Below, piece by piece: positions 8,347 to 17,597 of a stretch of 60,717 nucleotides of DNA. A program made the position numbers and the translations under genes. The DNA lies in contig CAJCHN010000030.1 in the NCBI GenBank assembly GCA_903970285.1, forward strand, positions 1 to 60,717, given 5' to 3'. Numbering within the stretch: the first letter of the stretch is position 1; every line of letters begins with the position of its first letter. The DNA comes from Rhodanobacteraceae bacterium. GTDB lineage: Bacteria; Acidobacteriota; Terriglobia; Terriglobales; Acidobacteriaceae. Below the pieces are notes generated by a model, which saw only the letters and a program-made list of their open reading frames with translations, did no database searches and was not told the origin of the DNA.

Positions 8347-9459
8347 ATGAATCCCGCGCGTCTCGCAGCTCTCTCCAGCTTCGTCTGCTTATCGTCCCTG
8401 CTGGCGCAGGCGCCGTCTGCGCCAGCATCGTCTTCTGCCCCCGCGACACCTTCTGCGCCGGCATCCTTGGCAGCGCCGCCATACGCTTCCGAGCCGAAGT
8501 TCCTTGCTGCCTTCTCCGACGCGAAGAAGCTGGAACATGAGCGCCAGTATGTCTTTGCTCTCGACAGCTACAAGAAGGCCAACAAGATTGCGGGGAATGG
8601 CTGCGCGGCGTGCCTGCAACATATCTACAGCCTGCAGTTCGGCATGGGCAGCTACAAGGACGCCGCTGCAACAGCCGCGCAACTCCTCACCATAGCTACG
8701 GACCCCGAGGCCAGGTCCCTGGCCGAGACCGATCGCGGCCAGGCGCTGCTCTCCCAGGGTGGAGATAAGCCCAAGCCGGCCCAGTTGGAGGCCGCGCATG
8801 AGGCATTTCAGGCAGCGATTGCCGACGTGCCGAAGAACCTGACGGCGCAATACCACGATGCTTGTGTGCTCGCGCGCATGGGCAAGACGGATGAGGCCAG
8901 CAAGAAGTTTGCCGCGTGCGCCGACGCCGCATCACCCAATGATCCGACCAGGATTCGCGCCCGTCACTTTGCCGAGAATCCCGCGCTCTCGCTCTCCAAA
9001 ATGGCACCGGCCTTTGAAGTGACGGCACTCGACGGCACCCGCTTCAACCTGGATAACATGGGTGGACGCGTGGTGCTGGTCGACTTCTGGGCGACCTGGT
9101 GCGGTCCGTGCAACGAAGAGATCCCGCACCTGCAGAAGATCGCCAAGGAGTTTGCCGAGGAGCCGCTGGTAATCCTGAGCATCAGCTGGGACCGTGACGA
9201 GCAGAAGTGGAAGGACTTTATCTCGAAGCACCAGATGACCTGGATGCAGTACCGGGACGCCGATCACTCGCTGTCGGACCGGTTCGGTGTCAACGCGATC
9301 CCGCATTACTTCACCATCGATTCGGATGGCGTGCTCACCTCCGAGATGCTGGGCTCGGGCAACGATGTGGAGGGCAAGCTGAAGAAGCTGCTGAAGCGTG
9401 CGCATGAGTCCCGGCCGCCGAACTCGCAGGCAGCAACCCTGCAAACCAGAGGGCAGTAA
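8347..9459 (+). CDS. Secreted TlpA-like thioredoxin-fold protein with tetratricopeptide-like region
   Basis: The product is an exported thiol-disulfide protein. From ATG 8347 it has a signal peptide (MNPARLAALSSFVCLSSLLAQA), an Ala/Ser/Pro linker, a helical TPR-like region (about residues 50-200, for example FALDSYKKANKIAGNGC and AEAHEAF-type repeats), then a TlpA/AhpC-TSA domain with VVLVDFWATWCGPCNEEIPHL. The redox CGPC motif is at about residues 252-255, and the cis-proline region is NAIPHYFTID. Such proteins act in the periplasm as disulfide reductants, for example in cytochrome maturation, but the partner here is unknown. An upstream ATG at 8311 adds 12 residues and would weaken the signal peptide. 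It follows serA by about 70 bases and may be transcribed with it. Confidence 0.85.
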   Translation: MNPARLAALSSFVCLSSLLAQAPSAPASSSAPATPSAPASLAAPPYASEPKFLAAFSDAKKLEHERQYVFALDSYKKANKIAGNGCAACLQHIYSLQFGMGSYKDAAATAAQLLTIATDPEARSLAETDRGQALLSQGGDKPKPAQLEAAHEAFQAAIADVPKNLTAQYHDACVLARMGKTDEASKKFAACADAASPNDPTRIRARHFAENPALSLSKMAPAFEVTALDGTRFNLDNMGGRVVLVDFWATWCGPCNEEIPHLQKIAKEFAEEPLVILSISWDRDEQKWKDFISKHQMTWMQYRDADHSLSDRFGVNAIPHYFTIDSDGVLTSEMLGSGNDVEGKLKKLLKRAHESRPPNSQAATLQTRGQ

Positions 9460-9485
9460 GTCATCGAGAAGCAAACAGCCCGGGG

Positions 9486-10556
9486 CTAGCCGCGGCTGCG
9501 ATCCGTAAAGCGAAAGAATAACGACTGCTCGGCAACCGGCGCCGCGGCCGCGTTCAGCGCGGCCATCTGGGCGCCGGAGAGTGGCGTAAAGGTCCGGGCG
9601 ATGGCGACGTTTTCCTCAAGCTGCTGGAGGTTGTCGCAGCCGACGATGACCGTGCTCACCGGATGGGTGAGCGCGTACTGCATGGCGTCGCGCATGGTCA
9701 TTACGCCTGGGCGGGTAGCGATCGCCGAGCCCTCCCACGAGTGGCGCTGCGCCTCGAGCGGAGGAGGCGTCCAGCTCGACAGCAGGCGTCCGCGCGCCGG
9801 CACCTTCATGCCGATGATGCCCATCTGCTTCTCGACGACCAGCGGCAGAAGCTTCTCCTGAAAGCTGTGCAGATGCACATCAGCCGGGTTCAGCGACATC
9901 AGGATGCAGTCGAATGGATGGCGGTTGACGGCATCGATCAGCGCGTCGGGGCGATAGTGGCCGGTGACGCCGAGGTAGCGCACCACCTTCTGCTGCTGCA
10001 TCTCGGTGAGCGCCTCCATCGCGCCGCCCCTGGCGAAGATGGCGTCCACATCCTCCTGCAGTCCGATGTCGTGCAACTGCCACAGATCGACATGGTCGGT
10101 TTGCAGCAGCTTCAGCGACTTCTCGATCATGCGGAGCGAGCCGTCGCGTGTGCGTTCTTTGGTCTTGGTGGCCAGAAATGCCTCACCGCGGCGTTGCGCC
10201 ATCACTCGCCCGACGTACTGCTCGCTCCAGCGCTCCGGACCTCCATAGATCGAGGACGTGTCGATGTAGTTGACGCCCAGGTCCAGCGCCCGGTTGATGA
10301 TGGGCACGGCCACGTCGAAGTTACTCGGACGCTCGATCGCCGCCTGACCGCCGAGCGAGAAGACGCCCACCTTGTAGCCGGTGCGGCCCAGGTTCCTGGT
10401 GGGCATGGCGGAGAGCGTGCGTGGATTCGAGGGGAGATCCGGCAGCCGGCTCGCCGCGGCTGCAGGCACCGCAGCCTGCGCGAGGAGGCTGGCGGCGACC
10501 GCGCCTCCGGTCTTCAGGAAGGTGCGGCGATTGCTGCTGGGCGAGGTGGGCTTCAT
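9486..10556 (-). CDS. Tat-exported aldo/keto reductase
   Basis: This 356-residue protein is an NAD(P)H-dependent aldo/keto reductase of unknown substrate. The N-terminus carries a twin-arginine signal (NRRTFLKTGGAVAASLLAQA, arginines at 10 and 11), so the folded enzyme is probably exported with its cofactor. The barrel follows: RNLGRTGYKVGVFSLGGQA, NYIDTSSIYGGPERWSEQYVG with the catalytic Asp and Tyr, ATKTKERTRDGS with the Lys, and VDLWQLHDIG with the His. The C-terminal part HPVSTVIVGCDNLQQLEENV is the usual nucleotide-binding end. It is convergent with the thioredoxin-like gene (26 bases between the stops) and divergent from the FmdB-like gene. Confidence 0.88.
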   Translation of the reverse strand: MKPTSPSSNRRTFLKTGGAVAASLLAQAAVPAAAASRLPDLPSNPRTLSAMPTRNLGRTGYKVGVFSLGGQAAIERPSNFDVAVPIINRALDLGVNYIDTSSIYGGPERWSEQYVGRVMAQRRGEAFLATKTKERTRDGSLRMIEKSLKLLQTDHVDLWQLHDIGLQEDVDAIFARGGAMEALTEMQQQKVVRYLGVTGHYRPDALIDAVNRHPFDCILMSLNPADVHLHSFQEKLLPLVVEKQMGIIGMKVPARGRLLSSWTPPPLEAQRHSWEGSAIATRPGVMTMRDAMQYALTHPVSTVIVGCDNLQQLEENVAIARTFTPLSGAQMAALNAAAAPVAEQSLFFRFTDRSRG

Positions 10557-10663
10557 CGGCGTTTCTCCTGGGATGGCGAGGTTGGCGCGTGCCGATTCTA
10601 CCTGCTCGAAGGCACCTCCGTCCGCGCCACCGGGTATCCGCTAGACTATAGGGGGAATTGCCT

Positions 10664-10996
10664 ATGCCGCTTTACGAATATGAATGCACTGCCTGCCACA
10701 AGCGCACTGAGAAAATTCAGAAGTTTTCCGACCCGGAGATCACATCCTGCCCACACTGCGGGGGCGCGCTCAAGCGCGTCATCTCCGCGCCTGCCTTCTC
10801 CTTGAAGGGCGGCGGCTGGTACGCGGATGGATATGGTTCGGCAAAACCAGCCGCTTCTTCAACGGAGGGCTCAACTGGAGCGCCGGATGCTTCAACCAAG
10901 CCGGCCGCGAGCGAAGCCACGCCGGTTTCGGCGCCAAGCCCGGCCGCGGCGGCGCCAGCCGCAACATCTGCGGCGGCAAGCTCCGACAAGAAGTAG
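10664..10996 (+). CDS. FmdB-family zinc ribbon protein
   Basis: This 110-residue protein begins MPLYEYECTACHKRTEKIQKF, the signature of the FmdB/CxxC_CXXC regulatory family, with a second pair in SCPHCGGALKRVISAP. The zinc ribbon fills residues 1-45; the rest is a low-complexity Ala/Ser/Pro/Thr tail ending in SSDKK. The family was named from a formamidase regulator, but most members are uncharacterised. ATG at 10664 is preferred to the TTG at 10658 because it gives the family start and has GGGGG eight bases upstream. It stands alone, divergent from the aldo/keto reductase. Confidence 0.85.
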   Translation: MPLYEYECTACHKRTEKIQKFSDPEITSCPHCGGALKRVISAPAFSLKGGGWYADGYGSAKPAASSTEGSTGAPDASTKPAASEATPVSAPSPAAAAPAATSAAASSDKK

Positions 10997-11075
10997 CTCA
11001 CCAGAGCGACGGCAGCGGGTCACGTTGTCATGGGCTTTCGTGAGTTGTTGGCTCGATGGAAGCCAGAAGCTGCTC

Positions 11076-12074
11076 TTACGTCGCTGCGCCGGTCAAGGCG
11101 GACTGAATCGTGAAGTCGATGTAGAGGTTGTACATGGTCTCATGGATTTCGGAAAGCTGGACCTGCAGCCGCTGCAGGTAGGGGACGACGCCCTGCTCAA
11201 AGATTTCATCGACCGAGTTGTAGGCGAGGGAGGCCCGCACTTTGCCGGCGATGCGCTGTAGCGGCTCGGTGCGGACGCCGCCGGAGTTGCGGTCGATCGC
11301 CTTGAGCGCCTGCTGCATGGAGTCGATCGAGAAGCGCAGCGAGTGAGGGAACTCTTCGTCGAGCAGCAGGAATTCGAGGATGCGATCGGGAGTGAGATCG
11401 GCGGTGTAGACCTTGCAGTAGGCCTCGAAGGCGGTGGCGGAGCGCAGCAGGCCCATCCAGTCCAGGTACTCGTTGGATTCGTGCTTTTCGAGCGTGCGCT
11501 CACCCCAAAGGTCATCGTGATAGGCGACCAGCAGCGACGCGGTGGCGGAGGCGCGCTCGATGTAGCGTCCGACCTGGATGAATTGCCAGCCTTCGCCATG
11601 GCTCATAGTGGAGTCGCTAACACCCTGGAACTGGTGAGCGGCCTCCATGACTGACTGCAGGAATTCGGTGGGGAAGTCGGGCTCGACTGCCATGGTTCCG
11701 GGCTCGTGGTTGCGCTGCAACTCCGGCCGGGTGACCTGCAGGTAGAGCGAATTGAGGCGGTGCCACTGCTCGGTCGAGATCTGTTCGCGCACATGGCGCG
11801 AGTTCTCGCGGGCGGCGATCAGCAGCGACAGGATCGACGAAGGGGAATCGAGGTCGAAGGTCAAGGAGCGGACCAGTTCGTAGGGGTCACCCTTCCAGTG
11901 GATGTCTTTGGGATTGTTGAGTGCCTGCAGCACGCGCAGCCAGCGCCGCTCGGCCGAGATGGGCGACTCGTCGAGCATCAGGTTCAGGTTGACGTCGAGC
12001 AGACGCGTCGTGTGCTCGGCACGCTCGAGGTAGCGGGACATCCAATAGAGAGAGTCGGCGACGCGTGAGAGCAT
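11076..12074 (-). CDS. Alpha-E domain protein (DUF403)
   Basis: This 332-residue all-helical protein begins MLSRVADSLYWMSRYLERAEH, the hallmark of the alpha-E (DUF403) family. Its biochemical role is unknown. Family members are repeatedly encoded beside circularly permuted ATP-grasp proteins and transglutaminase-like proteases, and have been proposed to belong to a peptide-synthesis or peptide-tagging system. Here it is transcribed downstream of such an ATP-grasp gene, separated by 271 bases. No transglutaminase-like gene is next to the pair. The C-terminus ends NLYIDFTIQSALTGAAT. Length and composition are ordinary for the family. Confidence 0.9.
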   Translation of the reverse strand: MLSRVADSLYWMSRYLERAEHTTRLLDVNLNLMLDESPISAERRWLRVLQALNNPKDIHWKGDPYELVRSLTFDLDSPSSILSLLIAARENSRHVREQISTEQWHRLNSLYLQVTRPELQRNHEPGTMAVEPDFPTEFLQSVMEAAHQFQGVSDSTMSHGEGWQFIQVGRYIERASATASLLVAYHDDLWGERTLEKHESNEYLDWMGLLRSATAFEAYCKVYTADLTPDRILEFLLLDEEFPHSLRFSIDSMQQALKAIDRNSGGVRTEPLQRIAGKVRASLAYNSVDEIFEQGVVPYLQRLQVQLSEIHETMYNLYIDFTIQSALTGAAT

Positions 12075-12345
12075 TTCGGCAGGCCTTCCTATTGCACCAT
12101 GGCCGGATCCTGGTGCGGCTCAATGCAAGTGCGACATCACAACTGACCATCATCTTGAGATCGGGCATGGCCAGCCGATCTCGCGGTTGTTCCAACTCTA
12201 AATGACTCCCGGATCTTCTATTTTGTTGCCGGACGTGTACCGGAGATATTCCGGATCTTGCAGGACGCGCGGGATGGGTGCGGCTAGCATGGCTCGACGC
12301 CTGCAATGAAGGAAAGCCAGCTGCTCTATCGAGTGTGTCGCATGC

Positions 12346-13812
12346 TTATTGACTCAGCACCCAGGTGTCTTTGCTGCCACCGCCCTGGCTGGAGTTGACC
12401 ACCAGCGAGCCTTGTTTCAGCGCGACGCGCGTCAGGCCGCCCGGCACGATCGAGACCTTGTCGCCATAGAGCACGTAGGGGCGCAGGTCGACGTGGCGCG
12501 GTTCCAAGCTGTCGCCGATCAGGCAGGGAGCGCGGGAGAACGAGATGGTGGGCTGCGCGATGTAGTTGCGCGGGTCGGCCTGGATCTTTGCTGCGAACTC
12601 GGCGCGTTCGTCCGACGTCGATTGCGGGCCGATCAGCATGCCATATCCGCCCGATTCGCCCACCGCTTTGACCACCAGCTTGTCGAGATTCTGGAGCACG
12701 TGCTGGCGCTCGTTGTCGCGCGTCATCAGGTAAGTTTCGACGTTCTGCAGCACGGGCTCTTCGGTCAGGTAGTAGCGTATGATCGCCGGAACATAAGCGT
12801 AGAGCGCCTTGTCGTCGGCGACGCCGGTTCCAAAGGCGTTGGCGAGCGTGACATTGCCGGCGCGATAGGCATTGAACAAGCCCGCCACACCCAGGATGGA
12901 GTCGGCGCGGAAGGCCAGCGGATCGATGAAGTCGTCATCCACGCGGCGATAGATGACGTCCACACGGCGCAGCCCTGAGGTCGTGCGCATGTAGATGACG
13001 TTGTCGTGGGTGACCAGGTCGCGGCCTTCAACCAACTCGATGCCCATCTGCCGCGCCAGGTAGGCGTGCTCGAAGTAGGCGGAATTGAAGACACCCGGCG
13101 AGAGCAGCACGATATTCGGCTCGGGCCGGCCCTCGGGCGCCAGCGAGCGCAGCGTTCCCAGCAGCAGCTGGGTGTACTGTTCGATGGGCCGGACGCCATA
13201 CTGGCGGAAGATCTGGGGAAAGATGCGCTTCATCACGCGGCGGTTGGTGAGCATGTAGCTGACGCCCGACGGCACCCGGAGATTGTCTTCGAGCACCACG
13301 AATTCGCCGTTTTCAAGCCGGATGAGGTCGGTCCCGCACACGGCCACGTAGACGTTTCGCGGCACCTGCAGCCCGATCATCTGGCGCCTGAAGTGTTTGC
13401 AGCTATAGACGACCTCGCGGGGAACGATGCCATCGGCCAGAATGCGGCCGTCGTTGTAGATGTCCTTGAGAAAGAGATTGAGCGCCATGATGCGCTGGGT
13501 CAGGCCGCGCTCGACGACATCCCACTCGGACTTGGTGATGATGCGGGGAATGAGATCGTAGGGAAAGATCTGTTCCTTGCCCTCGTCGCGGCCGTAGACG
13601 GTGAAGGTGATGCCCTGGTTCAGAAAGCTGAGGTCCGCGGCTTGCTTGCGCCGCTGCAGTTCGCCGTCAGGCAGGCTGGCGAAGTGGCTGAGCAGCGGCT
13701 CGTAATGCTCGTGCATTTTGTCCGGACGCAGGAACATCTCGTCGTACGCGTGGTCGAGCAGGTAGTTCTTCAACGCGACCGGGTCGAACGGCTTCGCCTG
13801 CGCTGTGTCCAT
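12346..13812 (-). CDS. Circularly permuted type 2 ATP-grasp protein (DUF404/DUF407)
   Basis: The 488-residue product matches the circularly permuted ATP-grasp family. Typical segments are [43 protein letters not shown], the [19 protein letters not shown] motif, [21 protein letters not shown], and [20 protein letters not shown] toward the C-terminal ATP site. ATP-grasp enzymes join carboxylates to amines or thiols through acyl phosphates, so this is probably a peptide or amide ligase, but its substrate is unknown. It precedes the alpha-E gene on the same strand. The 271-base gap between them is larger than in a tight operon and shows no obvious gene. The start ATG at 13812 gives [19 protein letters not shown]. 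Confidence 0.9.
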   Translation of the reverse strand: MDTAQAKPFDPVALKNYLLDHAYDEMFLRPDKMHEHYEPLLSHFASLPDGELQRRKQAADLSFLNQGITFTVYGRDEGKEQIFPYDLIPRIITKSEWDVVERGLTQRIMALNLFLKDIYNDGRILADGIVPREVVYSCKHFRRQMIGLQVPRNVYVAVCGTDLIRLENGEFVVLEDNLRVPSGVSYMLTNRRVMKRIFPQIFRQYGVRPIEQYTQLLLGTLRSLAPEGRPEPNIVLLSPGVFNSAYFEHAYLARQMGIELVEGRDLVTHDNVIYMRTTSGLRRVDVIYRRVDDDFIDPLAFRADSILGVAGLFNAYRAGNVTLANAFGTGVADDKALYAYVPAIIRYYLTEEPVLQNVETYLMTRDNERQHVLQNLDKLVVKAVGESGGYGMLIGPQSTSDERAEFAAKIQADPRNYIAQPTISFSRAPCLIGDSLEPRHVDLRPYVLYGDKVSIVPGGLTRVALKQGSLVVNSSQGGGSKDTWVLSQ

Positions 13813-13891
13813 TTAAAAGTTGAGTATAACTTGTCCTGCCGAGCGCTTCGTGCGGCGCCGTCTCCGCAAACACCGCACGAAGCAAGGGAGC

Positions 13892-14758
13892 TTACGACGT
13901 GACGGCTGTCCGCGCAGCGCGCCCGTCCGGCAGCGCAAGATGTTGCAGGAGTAAGGCGGAAATCCGCTCCGGGGCTTCTTCGATCAGCCAGTGCGAGAGA
14001 CCGTTCAGGCGTTCGAAGCGGAAAGGCCCTGTAACGTACTTCCCGGTTGCCAGCGCGCCGGCTTCGCCGAGAGCTATATCGCTGTCTCCACATATATAGA
14101 GCGTGGGCACGGCGACCAGTGAAGTTTTGTGGTGGGGATGAAGCGCGCGATACCAGTTGAGTGCGGCCGTAAGAGCGCCTGGTTCCGAAAGTCGGCGCAC
14201 GTTTGCGTCGATCGCGTCGGCGGTGAGCTTGCCCTGGTAGACGCGGCGGAGTTGCGCGGCGTCGTCCGCCAGGAAGAACTTCTCGGCGATGTGGCCCGGC
14301 ATCCGGAAGAAGAGGATGTACTTGGAGCGCAGCATCTGGTCGAGGTTCGTCTTGACCGCGTGGAAGAAGGCGGCGGGATGGGGGACGGCGAGGGTGGTCA
14401 GCGTCAACAGACGCTGGGGGTGTTCCGCGGCGATCTGCCACGCGAGCAGCGCGCCCCAGTCGTGGCCCACCAGGTGGAAGCGCGGGTGACCAAGCGCGGT
14501 GGCGATCGCAAGGGCATCGGCGGTGAGGTGTTCTACGGCGTAGGCGGAGGTTTCCGCAGGCCGGGCAGCCGGGCAGTATCCGCGTTGATCGAAGGCGACC
14601 GCATGGAAGCCCGCGGCAGCGACCGGTTCGAGAACCGGCAGCCAGGAGTCGGCGAACTGGGGAAAGCCGTGCAGGAAGAGCACCAACTCGCCCGTCGCCG
14701 GGCCGGCAGTCAGGGTTCTGAACGCAAGTCCGTTGGCGTGGACCGTCTGCTGCGTCAC
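13892..14758 (-). CDS. Alpha/beta hydrolase, epoxide-hydrolase-like
   Basis: This is an alpha/beta-hydrolase of the epoxide hydrolase / haloalkane dehalogenase branch. The oxyanion motif HGFPQFADSW, the nucleophile elbow VGHDWGALLAW (Asp in GHDWG), the acid-region strand YICGDSDIAL and the histidine segment NGLSHWLIEEAP are all present. The substrate is not predictable. I place the start at GTG 14758 (288 residues, MTQQTVHANGLAF), because an open frame to 14938 adds 60 arginine-rich residues unlike the family and because a short membrane-protein frame ends three bases before this GTG. That arrangement would allow coupled translation. It is the last gene of a yggS-small ORF-hydrolase string. 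Confidence 0.85.
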   Translation of the reverse strand: MTQQTVHANGLAFRTLTAGPATGELVLFLHGFPQFADSWLPVLEPVAAAGFHAVAFDQRGYCPAARPAETSAYAVEHLTADALAIATALGHPRFHLVGHDWGALLAWQIAAEHPQRLLTLTTLAVPHPAAFFHAVKTNLDQMLRSKYILFFRMPGHIAEKFFLADDAAQLRRVYQGKLTADAIDANVRRLSEPGALTAALNWYRALHPHHKTSLVAVPTLYICGDSDIALGEAGALATGKYVTGPFRFERLNGLSHWLIEEAPERISALLLQHLALPDGRAARTAVTS

Positions 14759-14760
14759 GT

Positions 14761-14904
14761 TCAACGACGCTGACGCGTGACTTCGGGAATCACGAAGAAG
14801 GAAAGCAGCAGCATGAGCGCGGCAGGTCCGGTCGCCTGCCAAATGGGGAAATGCGGGTGCAAGCCGCCGAACACCGCCGCGAGTGTCATGCCGCAAGCAG
14901 ACAC
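14761..14904 (-). CDS. Possible small membrane protein, 42-47 aa
   Basis: A short frame lies between yggS and the hydrolase on the same strand. From ATG at 14889 it encodes 42 residues with one hydrophobic helix (PAALMLLLSFFVIP) and a basic end (EVTRQRR); a GTG at 14904 would add five residues. Its TGA at 14763-14761 is two bases from the hydrolase GTG. Position, spacing and the hydrophobic segment argue for a real gene, but I recognise no family and see no strong ribosome site. Confidence 0.35.
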   Translation of the reverse strand: MSACGMTLAAVFGGLHPHFPIWQATGPAALMLLLSFFVIPEVTRQRR

Positions 14905-14934
14905 CCGGCGAAGCGAAGGGCGATGCGATTGTTC

Positions 14935-15678
14935 TCACGGTTCCGGAAGAGTTTCATGCGGGCATTGTAAACTCAGGCGCGCGGCGGCTCGCTTGCCGAA
15001 GATGGCGGTGCCGATCCGGACGCAGGTCGAGCCCTCTTCAATGGCGGCGGCGAAGTCGTTCGACATCCCCATTGAGAGGCCGGTAAGTGTAGGGCAGCGG
15101 GCAAGATTCTCATCGCGCAGGCGGCGCAACTCGCGGAAGTAAGGGCGTGCCTCTTCGCCGGCCCGGCTCAAGTCCGCGGGCCACGGCGGCACGGTCATCA
15201 GGCCGCTGGGCAGGATCGATTCCAGGGGTGCGACGGCTCTCAGCAGACTGGGAAGATCGCCGGGCGCGAGGCCATGCTTCGATTCCTCCGGTGAGAGCTT
15301 CACTTCAATCAGGATGGGCAGGCGCTTGCGCAGCACGCGGGCGGCGTCATTCAACCGCTCGGCAATGCGCAGCGAATCGACCGTGTCCACCGCGCTGAAG
15401 AGCTTCGCCGCGGGGGCAGTCTTGTTCGATTGCAGCGGCCCGATCAGGTGCATCTCGAGGTCTGCCGACGCCGCCGTTGCCGGCTGCTTCTGTTGCCACT
15501 CCTGCACCCGATTTTCGCCGAAGAGCCGCTGCCCGGCCGCGTAGGCCTCGAGCAGCGCTTCCACCGGGTGCACCTTGGACACCGCCATCAGGGCTACACT
15601 TTCCAGCGGGCGGTTGGCACGGACGCAGGCTTCAGCGATCTGCACCCGGACGCGTTCCAGATTTTCAGCAATCGACAC
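14935..15678 (-). CDS. yggS: YggS-family pyridoxal phosphate homeostasis protein
   Basis: This 247-residue protein belongs to the PLPBP/YggS family, single-domain TIM-barrel PLP carriers that buffer pyridoxal phosphate and affect amino acid metabolism without known catalysis. The PLP lysine is in LMAVSKVHPVE (about residue 35). Other family segments are FGENRVQEWQQK, EMHLIGPLQSNKT, LPILIEVKLSPEESKHG and the phosphate-binding SMGMSNDFAAAIEEGSTCVRIG near the C-terminus. Its length is normal. It is transcribed toward the small membrane frame and the hydrolase, and sits just downstream of the GNAT gene (nine bases between the latter's stop and the yggS start). Confidence 0.94.
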   Translation of the reverse strand: MSIAENLERVRVQIAEACVRANRPLESVALMAVSKVHPVEALLEAYAAGQRLFGENRVQEWQQKQPATAASADLEMHLIGPLQSNKTAPAAKLFSAVDTVDSLRIAERLNDAARVLRKRLPILIEVKLSPEESKHGLAPGDLPSLLRAVAPLESILPSGLMTVPPWPADLSRAGEEARPYFRELRRLRDENLARCPTLTGLSMGMSNDFAAAIEEGSTCVRIGTAIFGKRAAARLSLQCPHETLPEP

Positions 15679-15687
15679 CAGGCTAGT

Positions 15688-16320
15688 TTACGGGTTCGCA
15701 CGCAGGCCGTGCCGGGCATACTGTTCGCGGGTCTGGTGCCAGATGTCCGCAGGATGGATGCCGGAGACAAAAGCGTGCGGCTCGGTGCGAAGCAGGGTCA
15801 TGCCGGATTTCTCCGAGATGCGGCGGGACGCCAAATTCCCCGCCGCCTTGGGTATGGTAAGGCTGGGCTGATGGAGGGTCTCGAACCAGAAGCGGGTAAC
15901 CGGCACGCAGGCTTCGCTCGCGTAGCCCCGGCGCTGGAATGGCAGTCCGATCCAGAAGCCGCGGTTGGTGGGCGTCTCCGACTTCGAAAGAAACAGGGCA
16001 ATCGAACCGATGAAGGTTGCGGGCTGTGACTCGGTTGCGGGCAGGCAGATGGCCCAGTGCCACTCTTCACCGCGTGCCATAGCGGGCAGGGCTTCGTCGC
16101 GGTAATATGCCAGGCAGCCGTCGGGTGGGAAGGGCCATGGAACGCGCGCGTTCAGCAGCCGGACGATCTCCCACTGTGCGAACAGCGGCTGCGCTGGAGC
16201 AGCATCGGCGAGAGTAAGCGGCCGCAGGAGCAGGCGCGAAGTGCGGAAGCTGGGCGTGTGCACGGGCATGACAATCGTAAACGGTGCTGCGATGACATCT
16301 ACGGGAACCGGGCGGTCCAT
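15688..16320 (-). CDS. GNAT-family N-acetyltransferase, RimJ/RimL-like
   Basis: The product of about 210 residues is an acetyl-CoA-dependent N-acetyltransferase of the RimJ/RimL type. FRTSRLLLRPLTLADAAP is the usual first strand and helix, FIGSIALFL and RGFWIGLPFQRRGYASEA form the core with the acetyl-CoA loop (Q/R-x-x-G-x-A in QRRGYA), and NLASRRISEKSGM is the conserved late helix. Such enzymes modify protein N-termini or small amines; the substrate here is unknown. The frame is open to 16578, which would overlap trxB, so I choose ATG 16320; ATG 16269 (MPVHTPSF) is also possible. It lies between trxB and yggS on the same strand. Confidence 0.82.
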   Translation of the reverse strand: MDRPVPVDVIAAPFTIVMPVHTPSFRTSRLLLRPLTLADAAPAQPLFAQWEIVRLLNARVPWPFPPDGCLAYYRDEALPAMARGEEWHWAICLPATESQPATFIGSIALFLSKSETPTNRGFWIGLPFQRRGYASEACVPVTRFWFETLHQPSLTIPKAAGNLASRRISEKSGMTLLRTEPHAFVSGIHPADIWHQTREQYARHGLRANP

Positions 16321-16441
16321 GATGGCCAGTAGATCGTGCGCTGCATGGAGAGACGCCGGAAACCTCCGGAACAGAGCGGTCTTGCCGGTCCTCGATGCGG
16401 TGTGGCAGCCTGATACGGCTGCGGAATTCCGTGCGCCTTCC

Positions 16442-17404
16442 TTAGCGCCCGTGGGCTTCCAGATACCGTTCCACTTCAAGCGCCGCCATGCACCCGGAAC
16501 CTGCCGCCGTGATCGCCTGCCGATACTTCCGGTCCTTGATGTCGCCGGCGCAGAACACCCCCGGCAGAATCTCGCCATTCAGCGTGCAGTGCACGTCATC
16601 CTTGGCGACGATATAGCCGTCCTCATCCAGGTCCATCATCCCCTTGAATGCCTGCGCGTTCGGAATGTGGCCGATGCCGAGGAACATGAACGAGACCGGC
16701 AGCACGAACTGATCGCCCGAGACCGTATTCTTCAGCCGCAGCCCCTTGACGTCTTTCTCTTCCACGCCCAGCACCTCTTCGACGATGGTGGAGTGGAGAA
16801 ACTTGATGTTGGGATGAGACTTCGCCCGCTCCAGCATGATCGGGGACGCGCGAAACTTCGCCGTGCGATTGATCAACGTGACCTTGCTCGCGAAGCGGGT
16901 GAGGAACAGCGCCTCTTCCATGGCCGAGTCGCCTCCGCCGATGACCGCAATCTCCTTGCCCGAGGCGAAGAAGCCGTCGCAGGTGGCGCAGGAGCTGACG
17001 CCATGCCCGATCAGCGCCTGCTCCGACGGAAGGTTCAGCCAGCGTGCGCTGGCTCCGCTTGCAATGATGACGGTGCGGGTATGGATGGTCTCCGCGCCTA
17101 CCTGCAGCTGGATCGGGTGCGAGGTCAGGTCGGCCCCGCTCAGGTGCGCCATGCGCAACTCCGCGCCAAAACGCTGCGCCTGCTTCTTCATATTCTCGAT
17201 GAGCTCCGGCCCCTGGACGCCGTCGGGCCAGCCGGGAAAGTTCTCGACCAGCGTCGTAATCGAAAGCTGTCCGCCCGGCTCGTGGCCTTCCAGCACCAGC
17301 GGCTTCAGGTTGGAGCGCGCCGCGTAGATGGCGGCAGTCAGACCGGCGCAGCCGGAGCCAAGGATCACGAGGTCGCGGGTTTCGTTGGAGGTGGGAGAGG
17401 TCAT
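16442..17404 (-). CDS. trxB: Thioredoxin-disulfide reductase
   Basis: TrxB passes electrons from NADPH through FAD to thioredoxin. The 320-residue protein has the FAD motif LVILGSGCAGLTAAIYAAR, GHEPGGQLSITTLVENFPGWP, the redox pair in SSCATCDGFF, the NADPH motif AVIGGGDSAMEEALFLTRFAS, and the C-terminal FAD contact GVFCAGDIKDRKYRQAITAAG. A cysteine in GSGCAG replaces the more common proline of GSGPAG; I read this as a lineage variant. It is followed on the same strand by the GNAT gene after about 120 bases. Confidence 0.95.
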   Translation of the reverse strand: MTSPTSNETRDLVILGSGCAGLTAAIYAARSNLKPLVLEGHEPGGQLSITTLVENFPGWPDGVQGPELIENMKKQAQRFGAELRMAHLSGADLTSHPIQLQVGAETIHTRTVIIASGASARWLNLPSEQALIGHGVSSCATCDGFFASGKEIAVIGGGDSAMEEALFLTRFASKVTLINRTAKFRASPIMLERAKSHPNIKFLHSTIVEEVLGVEEKDVKGLRLKNTVSGDQFVLPVSFMFLGIGHIPNAQAFKGMMDLDEDGYIVAKDDVHCTLNGEILPGVFCAGDIKDRKYRQAITAAGSGCMAALEVERYLEAHGR

Positions 17405-17597
17405 GGGCCTTCTTAGTGTAAATGCCGGGATTGCGTTCTCCTGGAGGGTGTCCCAAACGACTCGATGAAGGGAGACGCCGGTATCCTATGATTGGATTCC
17501 TGCGATCTCCCCCGGTGCGAGGCGCCGGGAGTTTCCTGTCAGTGGCTTCGTAAGCTCTCTGCAGTTGAAACTGCGGGTGGCTGAGGATGCGCTTGAG

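Noticed and set aside
16241..17416. 391-codon plus-strand frame over trxB
   Set aside because: Opposite strand of a well conserved trxB; no recognisable domain.
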